DNA of 49,979 nt from the NCBI GenBank assembly GCA_030656145.1, contig JAUSOF010000068.1, positions 1 to 49,979 of the forward strand, written 5' to 3'. Made by a program: the position numbers and the translations under genes. This stretch comes from Pseudomonas sp. (GTDB taxonomy: Bacteria; Pseudomonadota; Gammaproteobacteria; Pseudomonadales; Pseudomonadaceae). Positions within the stretch are counted from its first letter, which is position 1; every line of letters starts with the position of its first letter. The notes under the pieces were generated by a model. It did not search any database and was not told where the DNA came from. It saw only the letters and a program-made list of their open reading frames with translations. Below, piece after piece: positions 26,602 through 34,761 of the stretch.

Positions 26602-27331
26602 TTTTCAGTATTGTCCTTGTCTCTTCCGAGGTGTACACACCGATAATAAACGTAACGAAACTGGCCAACGCTACCAAAATCAGTTTTTCCCATGGCGTGA
26701 GCAGTACGTCTATATCCCCCTTTATAGACTTGCGATTTCGGGCATCGACGAAGCGCCACCACCTGACGCGCAGCTGTTCCAGCCATGAGGCGTTTTCTAA
26801 GCTGCTGTCTACCCGGGCAAAAATGAGGAATTTCCTAATCAGCGTCATAACAAGATGGGGGGTCAGCTCGTCCATGTCACTGTGGTAACTCATCAAAAGC
26901 TCTCTGGCAGACCGTTTCCTCTCTTCGATTTCGGATGCCGCAAAGAAAATCTGTACATAGCCGTTGTGTGAGCTGTGGTAGATAACCAAGCCTGCGCCAG
27001 ACTCAATCTCTTTAACAATCTCCTTTTTGCCAGACTGTTGTACCCGCTCAGTCCAGTGACCTGTGGGCCGGTCCTTAAAGTTCAGACAAATATTGTCTTC
27101 TCCATAATGGAAAATCCCCCAGTCTCCCGAAAACTCAGGCCTAGAGCCACTCTCGACAATCTCGAATTGTGAGTAATTAGCCTCAGAAGTTACCTGCGCA
27201 AATGCCCGGAAGACCTCGAGCGCCTTATCACGATGGATAGGCCAATTACAGATATTGCGCTTTTTGCGCAACTTATTCGCATCTCGAGTGTGCTTATCCC
27301 TTAACCAGATCCGCTGCAGTGTACTTCTCAT
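26582..27331 (-). CDS. Cargo protein with C-terminal membrane helix
   Basis: 249 aa, not recognised. It is clearly more AT-rich than the phage around it, a sign of separate origin. The first ~200 residues are soluble and charged (for example HYGEDNICLNFKDRPTGHW, SGAGLVIYHSSHNGYVQIFF). A single membrane helix near residues 215-233 (LILVALASFVTFIIGVY) anchors it, leaving a short tail ending NPFL. The end codons lie within the boundary repeat. It occupies the moron position before the protease gene; a lysogen-protecting or anti-defence role is plausible but not shown. Confidence 0.6.
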   Translation of the reverse strand: MRSTLQRIWLRDKHTRDANKLRKKRNICNWPIHRDKALEVFRAFAQVTSEANYSQFEIVESGSRPEFSGDWGIFHYGEDNICLNFKDRPTGHWTERVQQSGKKEIVKEIESGAGLVIYHSSHNGYVQIFFAASEIEERKRSARELLMSYHSDMDELTPHLVMTLIRKFLIFARVDSSLENASWLEQLRVRWWRFVDARNRKSIKGDIDVLLTPWEKLILVALASFVTFIIGVYTSEETRTILKTLNPFL

Positions 27332-27367
27332 CTAAGCTCCTTTTGCGTCTAGCTTGCTACGACATCA

Positions 27368-27514
27368 CTAACCGAACAAGTGACACGTTGATGCCATAAC
27401 AACTTCCACCGATCCGGTAACGGCTGCCCCGGCTTTGGAAACGGCAGCGACGACACCTTGAAGTGCGTCCGCCAGCCTGGCTTGATCAGCAAGGCGTGTG
27501 ACGACTCGAGCGCA
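27368..27514 (-). pseudogene. Orphan coding remnant after the methylase stop
   Basis: Directly after the methylase TGA the same frame stays open for 48 codons to a TAG at 27368-27370. It reads like real high-GC coding sequence (RLADQARLADALQG, VVAAVSKAGAAVTGSVEVVM). No start codon with an SD site is visible at its head. It may be the 3' part of a former gene cut off when the methylase gene arrived, or a former methylase extension. Identity unknown. Confidence 0.4.
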
Positions 27515-28312
27515 TCAGCAGAATAGGTCCCCTAATGCGCTTGGCTCCCAGTTCATAATCACCAGTTCCCCCGATCTCTCGGCCTTGCCTCTACGTTGGT
27601 TTCCAACGCTATAGCTGATGTCGAGTTCTTCCATGTGGAAGCCAGCAAACGCCCGACGAATGTCCGGGTGGTCGTTGATGCTGACCATCACCTTACCCTT
27701 GCAACGCTGCATAAAATCAGCCATGCGCTCGTACTCGGCGAACGGAAAATCGACGCCATAGCCCTCGGTCTGCCAGTACGGCGGGTCCATGTAGAGGAAG
27801 GTGTGCGGCCGGTCGTAACGCTCGGCGCAGTCGAGCCAGGGCAGGTTCTCCACGTAGGTGCCTGCGAGCCGCTGCCAGGCGGCCGATAGGTTTTCCTCTA
27901 TGCGCATCAGATTGATGGCCGGGCCGGTGGTAGCGGTGCCGAAGTTCTGCCCGCTGACTTTGCCGCCGAAGGCATGGTGCTGTAGGTAGAAGAACCGGGC
28001 GGCGCGCTGGATGTCGGTGAGCGTCTCTGGGCGGGTCTGCTTCTGCCACTCGAAGAGCTGACGCGAAGACAGCGCCCACTTGAACTGGCGCACGAACTCT
28101 TCCAGGTGGTTCTGTACCACCCGGTACAGGCTCACCAGATCGCCGTTGATATCGTTGAGTACCTCGACCGGTGCAGGCTGGGGGCGCAGGAAGAACAATG
28201 CTGCGCCTCCGGCGAACACTTCGACATAACACTCATGGGGTGGAAACAGCGGAATCAAGCGGTCGGCTAAGCGGCGTTTGCCACCCATCCAAGGGATTAT
28301 TGGAGAAGTCAT
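27515..28312 (-). CDS. DNA adenine-N6 methyltransferase (Dam/D12 class)
   Basis: 265 aa, complete. Motif X is PWMGGKRRL (7-15), motif I VEVFAGGAALFF (30-41), and motif IV DPPYW at 176-180, the order of alpha-class (D12/Dam-like) adenine methylases. It would methylate adenine in double-stranded DNA, protecting phage DNA from host nucleases or altering regulation. The site cannot be read from sequence; GATC is only a family guess. It sits in the cargo locus, divergent from the 277-aa gene across a 376-bp gap. Confidence 0.88.
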   Translation of the reverse strand: MTSPIIPWMGGKRRLADRLIPLFPPHECYVEVFAGGAALFFLRPQPAPVEVLNDINGDLVSLYRVVQNHLEEFVRQFKWALSSRQLFEWQKQTRPETLTDIQRAARFFYLQHHAFGGKVSGQNFGTATTGPAINLMRIEENLSAAWQRLAGTYVENLPWLDCAERYDRPHTFLYMDPPYWQTEGYGVDFPFAEYERMADFMQRCKGKVMVSINDHPDIRRAFAGFHMEELDISYSVGNQRRGKAERSGELVIMNWEPSALGDLFC

Positions 28313-28688
28313 AGTGCAAGCCTTTACTGTATGGATAGCCAGGTGATAAGTTGCCCGCGCTTCGTCGACGAGGCGAGGGCCTTAGCTGGGCTTGCAGGCT
28401 GGTTCTGCGGGTTTGGCGGCTGACCTGGGTGGTGGTACACCTGGGTCGGTCGGCTCTTTTATCGGTCTTTTCCGAAAGCACTATGTTCAACGGTGTAACA
28501 CTAATACGTCAGTTGAAGCGCATCAGTGGTATGCAAGGCTTGCGTTACGCAGATGCTTAATTGGCGGCCATTCCAGCAATGGAGGGTTCCTAGCACCATG
28601 ATTTTAATGCGCTTGTCTGCTAGTTTGGCGTTTCAGGACGTAGGCCAATAGAGGTCGCGCATGCGGCTCAAACTATAGGGAGTGCCTC
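28313..28688. other. Divergent intergenic region in cargo locus
   Basis: 376 bp between the methylase and the divergent plus-strand cargo gene. It should hold promoters for both. AT-rich patches near 28460-28560 include GTGT-A-ACAC and separated TTCAAC/GTTGAA arms, but I cannot assign a promoter firmly. The short frames in it look random. Confidence 0.45.
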
Positions 28689-29522
28689 ATGATCGGATGG
28701 CTAGTTGAGCGGAGCAAGATGGTGGCCTTGGCTGGAAAGTGGTTTGACGCCACCAATCTGAATCCTGGTGACTCGGGTCAAATAGCGACCTTCGCGTCGA
28801 ATCTAATCAAGTCACAGGGCTGCCGGGTCGAAGACGCTTGGCTAACGGGGGTGGTTAACTGGACATTTAACTGTCCCGCACCTGAGTTTCGATTCCTTCT
28901 GGCGAATGGAATTCTGCGTTTTCTGGACATCTATGAGCATAGCGCCGGGCTCAGCCCTGAGTCGCGCGATGCCGCCAGAGAGGTAGCCGAGAATATTATT
29001 GGCGAGGGAATACTGAATGGCTATCCAAGCGCACGAGAGAAAAACTACTTTGGCGATGACTTGATCGGGGTGGCTGAATCCGAGATTGCTCCAGTACCTC
29101 AGAAAAAACTGACGAGTCAAACTTCTTTAGCGCCGCCATTGCCAGCGCCAAATGACATCAGCCCATCGGGGAAGAATGGGCACTACCTCAAAGCCCTGCA
29201 TTTTGTCATCGAGGTGCTTTCACACCAAGGCTTCCAAATTCACAGGTTCAGCGAAAATAGAGCCGACTCCCCTAGCCTTATCGCGAATAAAAACGGCGTG
29301 TGTTTTCATGTTCAGCTCGAGGCTTCCGTTTATCCTGCCAAGCGATACCCAGCTCCCTTCGTCATTCAACGCCTTGCCCGCGATGCGGAGAACGCGGGCG
29401 CTCATTGTCGTATTGCGCGAGTAACGCTCTACAACAACAGTGCCAAAACTGAGGATGAGAAAAGCTCACTGCACTCTGACAATATAGGTTTTTTGTTTGA
29501 CGGGCTGGAGCCGACTACCTGA
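28689..29522 (+). CDS. Cargo protein of unknown function, plus strand
   Basis: 277 aa, opposite to all surrounding late genes and of lower GC. Two parts are joined by a proline/serine linker (about 135-160). The N-terminal half is helical. The C-terminal part (165-270) reads as helix (HYLKALHFVIEVLSHQG), strand, strand, strand (CFHVQLEAS), helix, strand (CRIARVTLYN). This order resembles the restriction-endonuclease-like core, with Asp193 and Gln209-x-Glu211 in place of D...ExK. That fold is my inference. The ATG at 28689 is preceded by a GGGAG site. It has its own terminator. Confidence 0.65.
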   Translation: MIGWLVERSKMVALAGKWFDATNLNPGDSGQIATFASNLIKSQGCRVEDAWLTGVVNWTFNCPAPEFRFLLANGILRFLDIYEHSAGLSPESRDAAREVAENIIGEGILNGYPSAREKNYFGDDLIGVAESEIAPVPQKKLTSQTSLAPPLPAPNDISPSGKNGHYLKALHFVIEVLSHQGFQIHRFSENRADSPSLIANKNGVCFHVQLEASVYPAKRYPAPFVIQRLARDAENAGAHCRIARVTLYNNSAKTEDEKSSLHSDNIGFLFDGLEPTT

Positions 29523-29676
29523 ATTGCCGACATCGTTGGCACTAGTGATGTTTGCACGCTCTTAAGTAGCTGCCTGATTGTAATCAGGCAGCGTTAGAAC
29601 CGCGTTAGAAACGTAAATCACGTCCAAACCCTTACCACGGTAGCCCCTATGCGCTGATCGGCGCTTGGGCGACGTT
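29523..29676. other. Gap between cargo locus and MuF gene
   Basis: It holds the hairpin at 29569-29592 and a short direct repeat GCGTTAGAA (29591-29610). No convincing gene. Confidence 0.5.
29569..29592 (+). terminator. Perfect hairpin after the plus-strand cargo gene
   Basis: GCTGCCTGATT (29569-29579) and AATCAGGCAGC (29582-29592) form an 11-bp perfect stem with a 2-nt gap. No long T run follows, but it lies between the converging cargo gene and MuF gene and probably separates the transcripts in both directions. Confidence 0.6.
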
Positions 29677-30459
29677 TTAGGTCGTGTCACCTTGCGGCTG
29701 TTTTTCATCCAAGAGCTGCTGCGCCTTGGCCAACCTGGATACCGCACCGGGGTTGTAGTTCCAACCCGGCTCGATTCCTTTGGGCACGCTGACCACCTGG
29801 CCTGTGCGCTTGTTGACGTACTCCCGCATGCCCAGGTCAGGTGCCGCTGTCATGTATTTGCCCGTGGCAAGCAGGCGCTCGGCCTCGCGCTTGCTCACTT
29901 GGCGCACCCAGCACTTGCAGCCCCAGCCGTTGGGTGGAAAGTGCGTCTGCCACCAGGGATCATCCGCACGCAGCAGAATGCCGGCCCAGCCGACATGCTC
30001 CTGTCGGTGCTCGCGGCTGGGGCCTAGCTGGTAGAGCAAATAGGGGTGCGTCTTGCTCGTGCGCTGGATGCGTTGCCATTGCCCTGCCGCATGGGCGGTG
30101 CGCAGGTTCACGTCATAGATGGTGCGCAGGCGGCGCGGGCTGCCGAGCTGCACCTCGCGCGTTTCCCCGGTCAGTGGGTCGAGCATATCCGCGCGGCCCC
30201 ACCAGCCCAGGCGCTGCAGTACCGGCTGCAGCTCGCGCTTGAACTCGCCAAAGCTCTGGCCGGCCTCGACCATCTCGTCGACATGGGCGCGGATCGCTTC
30301 GAGGATATCGAGCCGCATGGCCTTGGCCACCGTCCAGGAGGTGGCATGCTCCTCGGCCCATACGTCGTGATGATCGAAGCCAACGCGCACACCCTTGGCG
30401 CGCAAGTACTTCAGCGCGTCCTTTGGCACTGGCCCTGGCGATTGTGGGGTGAGGCTCAC
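29677..30459 (-). CDS. Minor head protein (Mu gpF-like)
   Basis: 260 aa with the MuF domain: WDVNLRTAHAAG-like (IYDVNLRTAHAAGQWQRIQ), the HVGWAGILLRADDPWWQTHFPPNGWGCKCWVRQ segment and the Cys pair in GCKC. It attaches to the portal and is packaged with the head. Mu gpF exceeds 400 aa, so this one lacks a long C-terminal part; the stop lies next to the cargo locus. It overlaps the portal gene by 4 bp. Confidence 0.87.
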   Translation of the reverse strand: MSLTPQSPGPVPKDALKYLRAKGVRVGFDHHDVWAEEHATSWTVAKAMRLDILEAIRAHVDEMVEAGQSFGEFKRELQPVLQRLGWWGRADMLDPLTGETREVQLGSPRRLRTIYDVNLRTAHAAGQWQRIQRTSKTHPYLLYQLGPSREHRQEHVGWAGILLRADDPWWQTHFPPNGWGCKCWVRQVSKREAERLLATGKYMTAAPDLGMREYVNKRTGQVVSVPKGIEPGWNYNPGAVSRLAKAQQLLDEKQPQGDTT

Positions 30460-32033
30460 AGCGCATCCCCCCCATCACCCAGGCCACGCGCCTTGAATGC
30501 CGCGCGGGCCAGGTTCTCGATCAACGCGCTGTCGTCCATCTGCTCCAGCAGTCCAGCCAGGCCGGCGCGGAAGCCCTCGAAGTCCTCGGCCTGCTCGGCC
30601 AGCTGCAGCACCGGGTCGAGCACCGGGCTCATGAGCGGCACCCACTCCGCTGCAGCCTCGGTAGACAGCTCGTCCAGGTTGTCGCGCTGAGCTTGCTCCT
30701 GGTTGAGCGCACGGCGGTGGCCACCGCAGGCCGGACAGGTGCACGGCCGCTCGGCATTCAGACCGGGTGCCAGCGGTGGCGCCGAGTGCTGCGGCTGCAG
30801 CAGCCGGGCGCCATCGGTCGGCGCGGCCAGGCCGAAGCGATCCAGGATCGCCGATTGCTCCACCTGCAGGCCGCGATCAATGAACGGTGCCAGCGCATCG
30901 GCCAGGGACTTGAGGTCTTCCGGCTCGCTTACCTGCAGCACAATGCGCGGGTAGTTCTCTTGCGGGCCGTAGTTCAGGTCAACGAACAAGCGCACCAGGT
31001 AGCGATTGAGGGTGGCGGCCAACTGCTTGGCGTCGGCCTTGAGAATGTCCATGCGCACGTCGTTGTGCACGTTGGCCTGGCTTTGGCTCGACCCGTCGTC
31101 GGTGGTCATGGTCTGGCCGAGCACTGCCTTGCTGATCTGCTTGTCCAGCCACTCGGCGAGTTTCTCGAACAGCTCGGCGCCGCCCGTTGAGTTGGCGATT
31201 TCCTGGAACTCGATCAGCATGTCCTTGGGCAGGATGGCCGCCGCGTCGGCGGCGAGCTGGGCCACGGCGCGGCGCAGCACGGCGATATCGTCAGGCTTGG
31301 CGCCCAGGCCATAGCGGCCAATACGCATCGGCATGCCGTACAGCTCGGCATAGCGCATCCAGTCCTTGAGGCTGAACGCCTTGCACATATAGGCCACGGC
31401 AACCAGGCGGGCCAGGCCGCCACGTATAGGGATGCCCGATTTGAGCTTGGGCGTGTGGATGATCATCTTGCCGGGCGGGATCTCGCGGCCGTCGCCGGCT
31501 TCCTCGCGGATCAGCAGCTTGCGTCCGGTGAGCTTGTCGAACTGGAACCAGCGCGGGTCGCGGTGCTCGTAGCGCACCGGCCAGAGCTGGGCGCCTTGCA
31601 GTTCCCAGATGGGTTCGACCGCCGAGAAGCCCTTGCCCAGAGAGTCGAGCAGGTCGCTGACCAGCTCGTCGAACTCTGGGGCCTCGACCAACTTGCGCAC
31701 CGCCTCGGCGATTTCCTTATCGCGGGCATCCTCGCTGCCGGCCTCGACGCTGATAGGCACGCCAGAGACGGCGCGCTTGCGAGTACCCAGCACGGACCCG
31801 TAGTGGAGATCCTTCTCTTCCATCTCCTCGGCCAGCACCAAGTAGTCCAGGATATTACCGGTCGCGGCGTCCTGCAGGATGGTGCGCAGTCGCGTCGGGT
31901 CGAGCGCTGACGATATCGAGTCCACCCCCCAGGCCTGGTGCACGCCCGTGGTGGTGGCCTGGATGGCCTCTTGCAGCAGGCTTTGTTTCTGGAACGGCTT
32001 ACCGTTTGCGTCCAGGATCGCGGATTCAGCCAT
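30456..32033 (-). CDS. Portal protein (DUF935, Mu gp29-like)
   Basis: 525 aa. The DUF935 core is clear: DYLVLAEEMEEKDLHYGSVLGTRKRAV, DSLGKGFSAVEPIWEL, HRDPRWFQFDK and LAEWLDKQISKAVLGQTMTTD. It forms the dodecameric ring at the head vertex through which DNA is packaged. A CTCPACGGH cysteine cluster near residue 425 may bind zinc. It overlaps the terminase stop by 1 bp and the MuF start by 4 bp. Confidence 0.95.
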   Translation of the reverse strand: MAESAILDANGKPFQKQSLLQEAIQATTTGVHQAWGVDSISSALDPTRLRTILQDAATGNILDYLVLAEEMEEKDLHYGSVLGTRKRAVSGVPISVEAGSEDARDKEIAEAVRKLVEAPEFDELVSDLLDSLGKGFSAVEPIWELQGAQLWPVRYEHRDPRWFQFDKLTGRKLLIREEAGDGREIPPGKMIIHTPKLKSGIPIRGGLARLVAVAYMCKAFSLKDWMRYAELYGMPMRIGRYGLGAKPDDIAVLRRAVAQLAADAAAILPKDMLIEFQEIANSTGGAELFEKLAEWLDKQISKAVLGQTMTTDDGSSQSQANVHNDVRMDILKADAKQLAATLNRYLVRLFVDLNYGPQENYPRIVLQVSEPEDLKSLADALAPFIDRGLQVEQSAILDRFGLAAPTDGARLLQPQHSAPPLAPGLNAERPCTCPACGGHRRALNQEQAQRDNLDELSTEAAAEWVPLMSPVLDPVLQLAEQAEDFEGFRAGLAGLLEQMDDSALIENLARAAFKARGLGDGGDAL

Positions 32034-33571
32034 TACAGAACACCTCCAGCCGACCAGGTATTGACCGGGCCGGCGTCGTCATCGAATCCGTGCTTGTTGT
32101 TGCGGTCGGGGCGCACCGGTTCATAGCCGTAGGCCTCAACCTCCAGGCGTGTGGCGGCATAGCCCAGTGCCAAAGCAATCGCCGCATCGCCGTGGCGCTG
32201 GCCGTCTCCGCCCTGGGTGCGGCCTTTGCCGAGCTTGAGGATGCCGTCGATCATCTGCAGGGCGCGCAAGTCATCGAGCACTAGGGCGTCGCGGGGTATT
32301 TCCAGCAGCGCATCCTCGAACGCCGCCTTGAACGCCGGCATGTTGTCCATGTACCAGCGGTCGGACAGTTTCACCTGCTGGATGCAACCGCCGTAGCGAT
32401 GGCCCGCTGCCTCGGCCAGGTAACCGCCGTTACCGGTGGCATCCATGGCGCCGCCCATCAGGCGCGGCAAGCGGTCGACGATGTAGAACAACACCTGTTC
32501 CTGCTGGCGATACGGCATGTTGCGCAGTTCGACCAGGAAGGGCACACGACAACGCAGATCGAGGCCAATGGCGAAGGGTGCGATCACCGTCAAGTCGCCG
32601 GTACGTCCGAAGTCTTCGCCGAAGGCATGCAGCTGGTGCGGATCGAGCAGCTTGAGCAGCGGCAGCAGCTCGCGCTCGCACCAGTCGCGGATCTCGGCTT
32701 CGCGCAGGCGTTCTTCCCAGTGGGTGAACTCGTCTGCCATCTTCAGGCGAAGCACGGGGGCATCGACCATGCGCGACTCGACCAGAGCGCGGGACATTGC
32801 AGCGCCGGCCGACTCGGCTGGGATGCAGTCCAGTTCCTCGGCGGCGCCGTCGCCATAGAAGGCATACACGTCGGCCATCCAGGCATCTTCTGCGGCCTGC
32901 GACCATTCCTTACCCAGGCGCATGCACACACGCCGGTAAAGGCCCTGGGCAACCGCATCGCGGAAGGTGATGCGCTGCACCACACCCTTGCGCTTACCCG
33001 CGCGAATGTCCTGAATCAGGCTGTTGAAAGCATTCTTTACGCCGTTATGGGTCGAGATAACCTTTAGCTGCCCGCCCCAGATCAGCAGGGCCAGGGCTGC
33101 CTTGAGCACTTCCTCCAGCTGCTCGTGGAACGCGGCTTCATCGAGCACCACCCGGCCCTGGCGGCCGCGCAGGTTGGACGGCCGACTGGTCAGCGCCACG
33201 ATGCGGTGGCCACTGCCGGGAAACCCTATGCCAAAGGTCTTAATGTGTTTGTCGCCATCTTCCCAGATGCCTTCCTCGATCTCGCTGGCGGCATGGTTGA
33301 ACATCCGGGCCCACATCGCACAGGCCTGGATGTACTCGATGGTCATGTCCTGGTTGTAGGCGATGTAATAGACGTTCATGCCGCCCGCGCTCTTGGCCGA
33401 GGCGGCCAGCAGCACATCGTCGGCCGCCTCGGCCCAGGTCAGGCCGGTACGGCGGCTTTTCTCGATGACCACCAGCGGGCCTTGCTCGGCCAGCCATGCT
33501 TGTTGATACGGCAGTAGGACGGCCGGCACATCCAGGTCGGCGGTATTGGGGAGCTGCTCGGCAAGGTTCAC
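32033..33571 (-). CDS. Terminase large subunit (Mu gp28-like)
   Basis: 512 aa from a GTG at 33571 that overlaps the small-terminase TGA (GTGA). The ATPase half has a Walker A variant EKSRRTGLTW (37-46) and Walker B RVVLDEAAF (140-148). The nuclease half has the acidic triad Asp320 (GEDFGRTGD), Asp377 (DATGNGG) and Asp462 (HGDAAIA) of the RNase H-like fold. It pumps DNA into the head and cuts the host-flanked phage genome by headful, as Mu-type phages do. Confidence 0.95.
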   Translation of the reverse strand: MNLAEQLPNTADLDVPAVLLPYQQAWLAEQGPLVVIEKSRRTGLTWAEAADDVLLAASAKSAGGMNVYYIAYNQDMTIEYIQACAMWARMFNHAASEIEEGIWEDGDKHIKTFGIGFPGSGHRIVALTSRPSNLRGRQGRVVLDEAAFHEQLEEVLKAALALLIWGGQLKVISTHNGVKNAFNSLIQDIRAGKRKGVVQRITFRDAVAQGLYRRVCMRLGKEWSQAAEDAWMADVYAFYGDGAAEELDCIPAESAGAAMSRALVESRMVDAPVLRLKMADEFTHWEERLREAEIRDWCERELLPLLKLLDPHQLHAFGEDFGRTGDLTVIAPFAIGLDLRCRVPFLVELRNMPYRQQEQVLFYIVDRLPRLMGGAMDATGNGGYLAEAAGHRYGGCIQQVKLSDRWYMDNMPAFKAAFEDALLEIPRDALVLDDLRALQMIDGILKLGKGRTQGGDGQRHGDAAIALALGYAATRLEVEAYGYEPVRPDRNNKHGFDDDAGPVNTWSAGGVL

Positions 33572-34080
33572 TTGGCCACCCCGAGGATCTCGCGGCGCAT
33601 TTCGGCCACGGTGTCGGCACTCAGCCCGCCTTTTTGCGCGATCTTCTCCACGGCCTGGGCAGCGGCCTCGGCCTTGGTGCGCACTTCGGTCTGCCACTTT
33701 TTCTGCACCACGGACGCCCGACTTAGCTCGGCCACGGCCTTGGCCACTTTGGGCAGGTCGACCTTGCCGTCCTGCGCCATCAGACTATTGAATATCTGCT
33801 CTTGCACCAGGCGCATCAGTGCTTCGTTGACCGCCCCCTCATCGTCTGGCGCGGCCGCGACCATGGCTTTAGCCTGCTCGCTGGCGGTGCGCAGTGCCGA
33901 CAGGCGATCTTCGAAGTTCTGCCCGTACTCATGCAGCGCGGACTTGCCGATGCTATGGCCACGCTCGGCCAGCGCGCTGGACAGGGCTTCATATTGGCTG
34001 AAGTTGTTCTCGATCAGCGCCTGGTCGAGCCAAGCCTTAACCTCGGCTGGCAGGGCGAGCACCTTGCTTTTAGGCGGCAT
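33568..34080 (-). CDS. Terminase small subunit (DUF3486, Mu gp27-like)
   Basis: 170 aa from the ATG at 34080 (MPPKSKVLALPAEVKAWLDQAL). The N-terminal helix-turn-helix (NFSQYEALSSALAERGHSIGKSALHEYG) and helical C-terminus are typical of DUF3486. It recognises the phage end for packaging and recruits the large subunit. It overlaps the large terminase gene by 4 bp. Confidence 0.9.
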   Translation of the reverse strand: MPPKSKVLALPAEVKAWLDQALIENNFSQYEALSSALAERGHSIGKSALHEYGQNFEDRLSALRTASEQAKAMVAAAPDDEGAVNEALMRLVQEQIFNSLMAQDGKVDLPKVAKAVAELSRASVVQKKWQTEVRTKAEAAAQAVEKIAQKGGLSADTVAEMRREILGVAK

Positions 34081-34082
34081 GG

Positions 34083-34394
34083 TCAAACGCTCCAGTATTT
34101 TTCCGGGCGTGCAATGCCGGCGTTGCACTCGATGGTGTACTCAGCGATGTCCACGCCGTAGTGAGTCAGGCCGCAGATCCAGGGCCCGGACGGCTGTTTC
34201 TTCAGCGTCACCAGGCTACGGTCGTGCAGGTAGTCCAGCTCGCGACGCAGTTCATTCAGCGTAATGTCCGGGTAGATCGGCTGAACGGTCGAGAGCACAA
34301 CAGCCTCGTGCGGATCGATCGGGCGGGAGGTATTGAGAATAAGCAGGATGTACCAGCGCAGGGACTCCCGGCGAGCTTTGGCAGCATCAATCAT
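34083..34394 (-). CDS. Mu gp26-like winged-helix protein
   Basis: 103 aa. LNTSRPIDPHEAVVLSTVQ and ITLNELRRELDYLHDRSLVTLKKQPSGPW look like a winged-helix DNA-binding domain. It lies between the gp25-like and gp27-like genes, the place of Mu gp26. Exact role unknown, possibly packaging or late control. Confidence 0.7.
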   Translation of the reverse strand: MIDAAKARRESLRWYILLILNTSRPIDPHEAVVLSTVQPIYPDITLNELRRELDYLHDRSLVTLKKQPSGPWICGLTHYGVDIAEYTIECNAGIARPEKYWSV

Positions 34395-34761
34395 TGCGCG
34401 CTCCTTTTTTGAGCAAGATGTTTTCGAACTTCAGCGCCAGGCCATCGAGCTTGGCCTCGATCACCGATTGGCCTCTTACCCAATCCTCACGGCGGACATA
34501 TTCCAGCGGCAGTTCGGCCTTGAAGTGGAGGAACGCGCGGTCCAGTTTCTGTAAGGCATCCGCGTCTTTGTCCTGGCGTTCAATGACCCTCGCAAAGCTG
34601 TCCTCCCAGTGCTGGCTGGCGACCTTGCGTGCTTCGTCCTGGCCGGCGAAGCGCTCGCCCAGGCGTTTCTCGAACTGCCAGAGCAGCAGCTTGACCAGCC
34701 CGGTGATGATCGTGGCGAACACCCCCATCAGCGTGGCGACGGTGCCTAAATCCATTTGCAT
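34387..34761 (-). CDS. Membrane-anchored protein (DUF2730/Mu gp25-like)
   Basis: 124 aa. One membrane helix near 8-28 (VATLMGVFATIITGLVKLLLW) is followed by a charged coiled coil (about 45-115). It starts at TAATG overlapping the Rz stop. Mu gp25-type proteins share this design. As no other obvious holin is present near the SAR endolysin, it might contribute to membrane permeabilisation; that is inference. Confidence 0.65.
   Translation of the reverse strand: MQMDLGTVATLMGVFATIITGLVKLLLWQFEKRLGERFAGQDEARKVASQHWEDSFARVIERQDKDADALQKLDRAFLHFKAELPLEYVRREDWVRGQSVIEAKLDGLALKFENILLKKGARND

Noticed and set aside
28233..28490. 85-codon minus-strand frame overlapping the methylase start
   Set aside because: Arginine/serine-rich, no ribosome site, and overlaps the real methylase start; looks like noise from the intergenic region.
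29591..29610. GCGTTAGAA direct repeat as a possible integron attC core
   Set aside because: The core should be GTTRRRY; here the last base is a purine and no complementary R'' site pairs with it. No integrase is present.
29562..29747. 61-codon minus-strand frame overlapping the MuF 3' end and the hairpin
   Set aside because: It overlaps the MuF gene in another frame and runs through the hairpin; no protein features.
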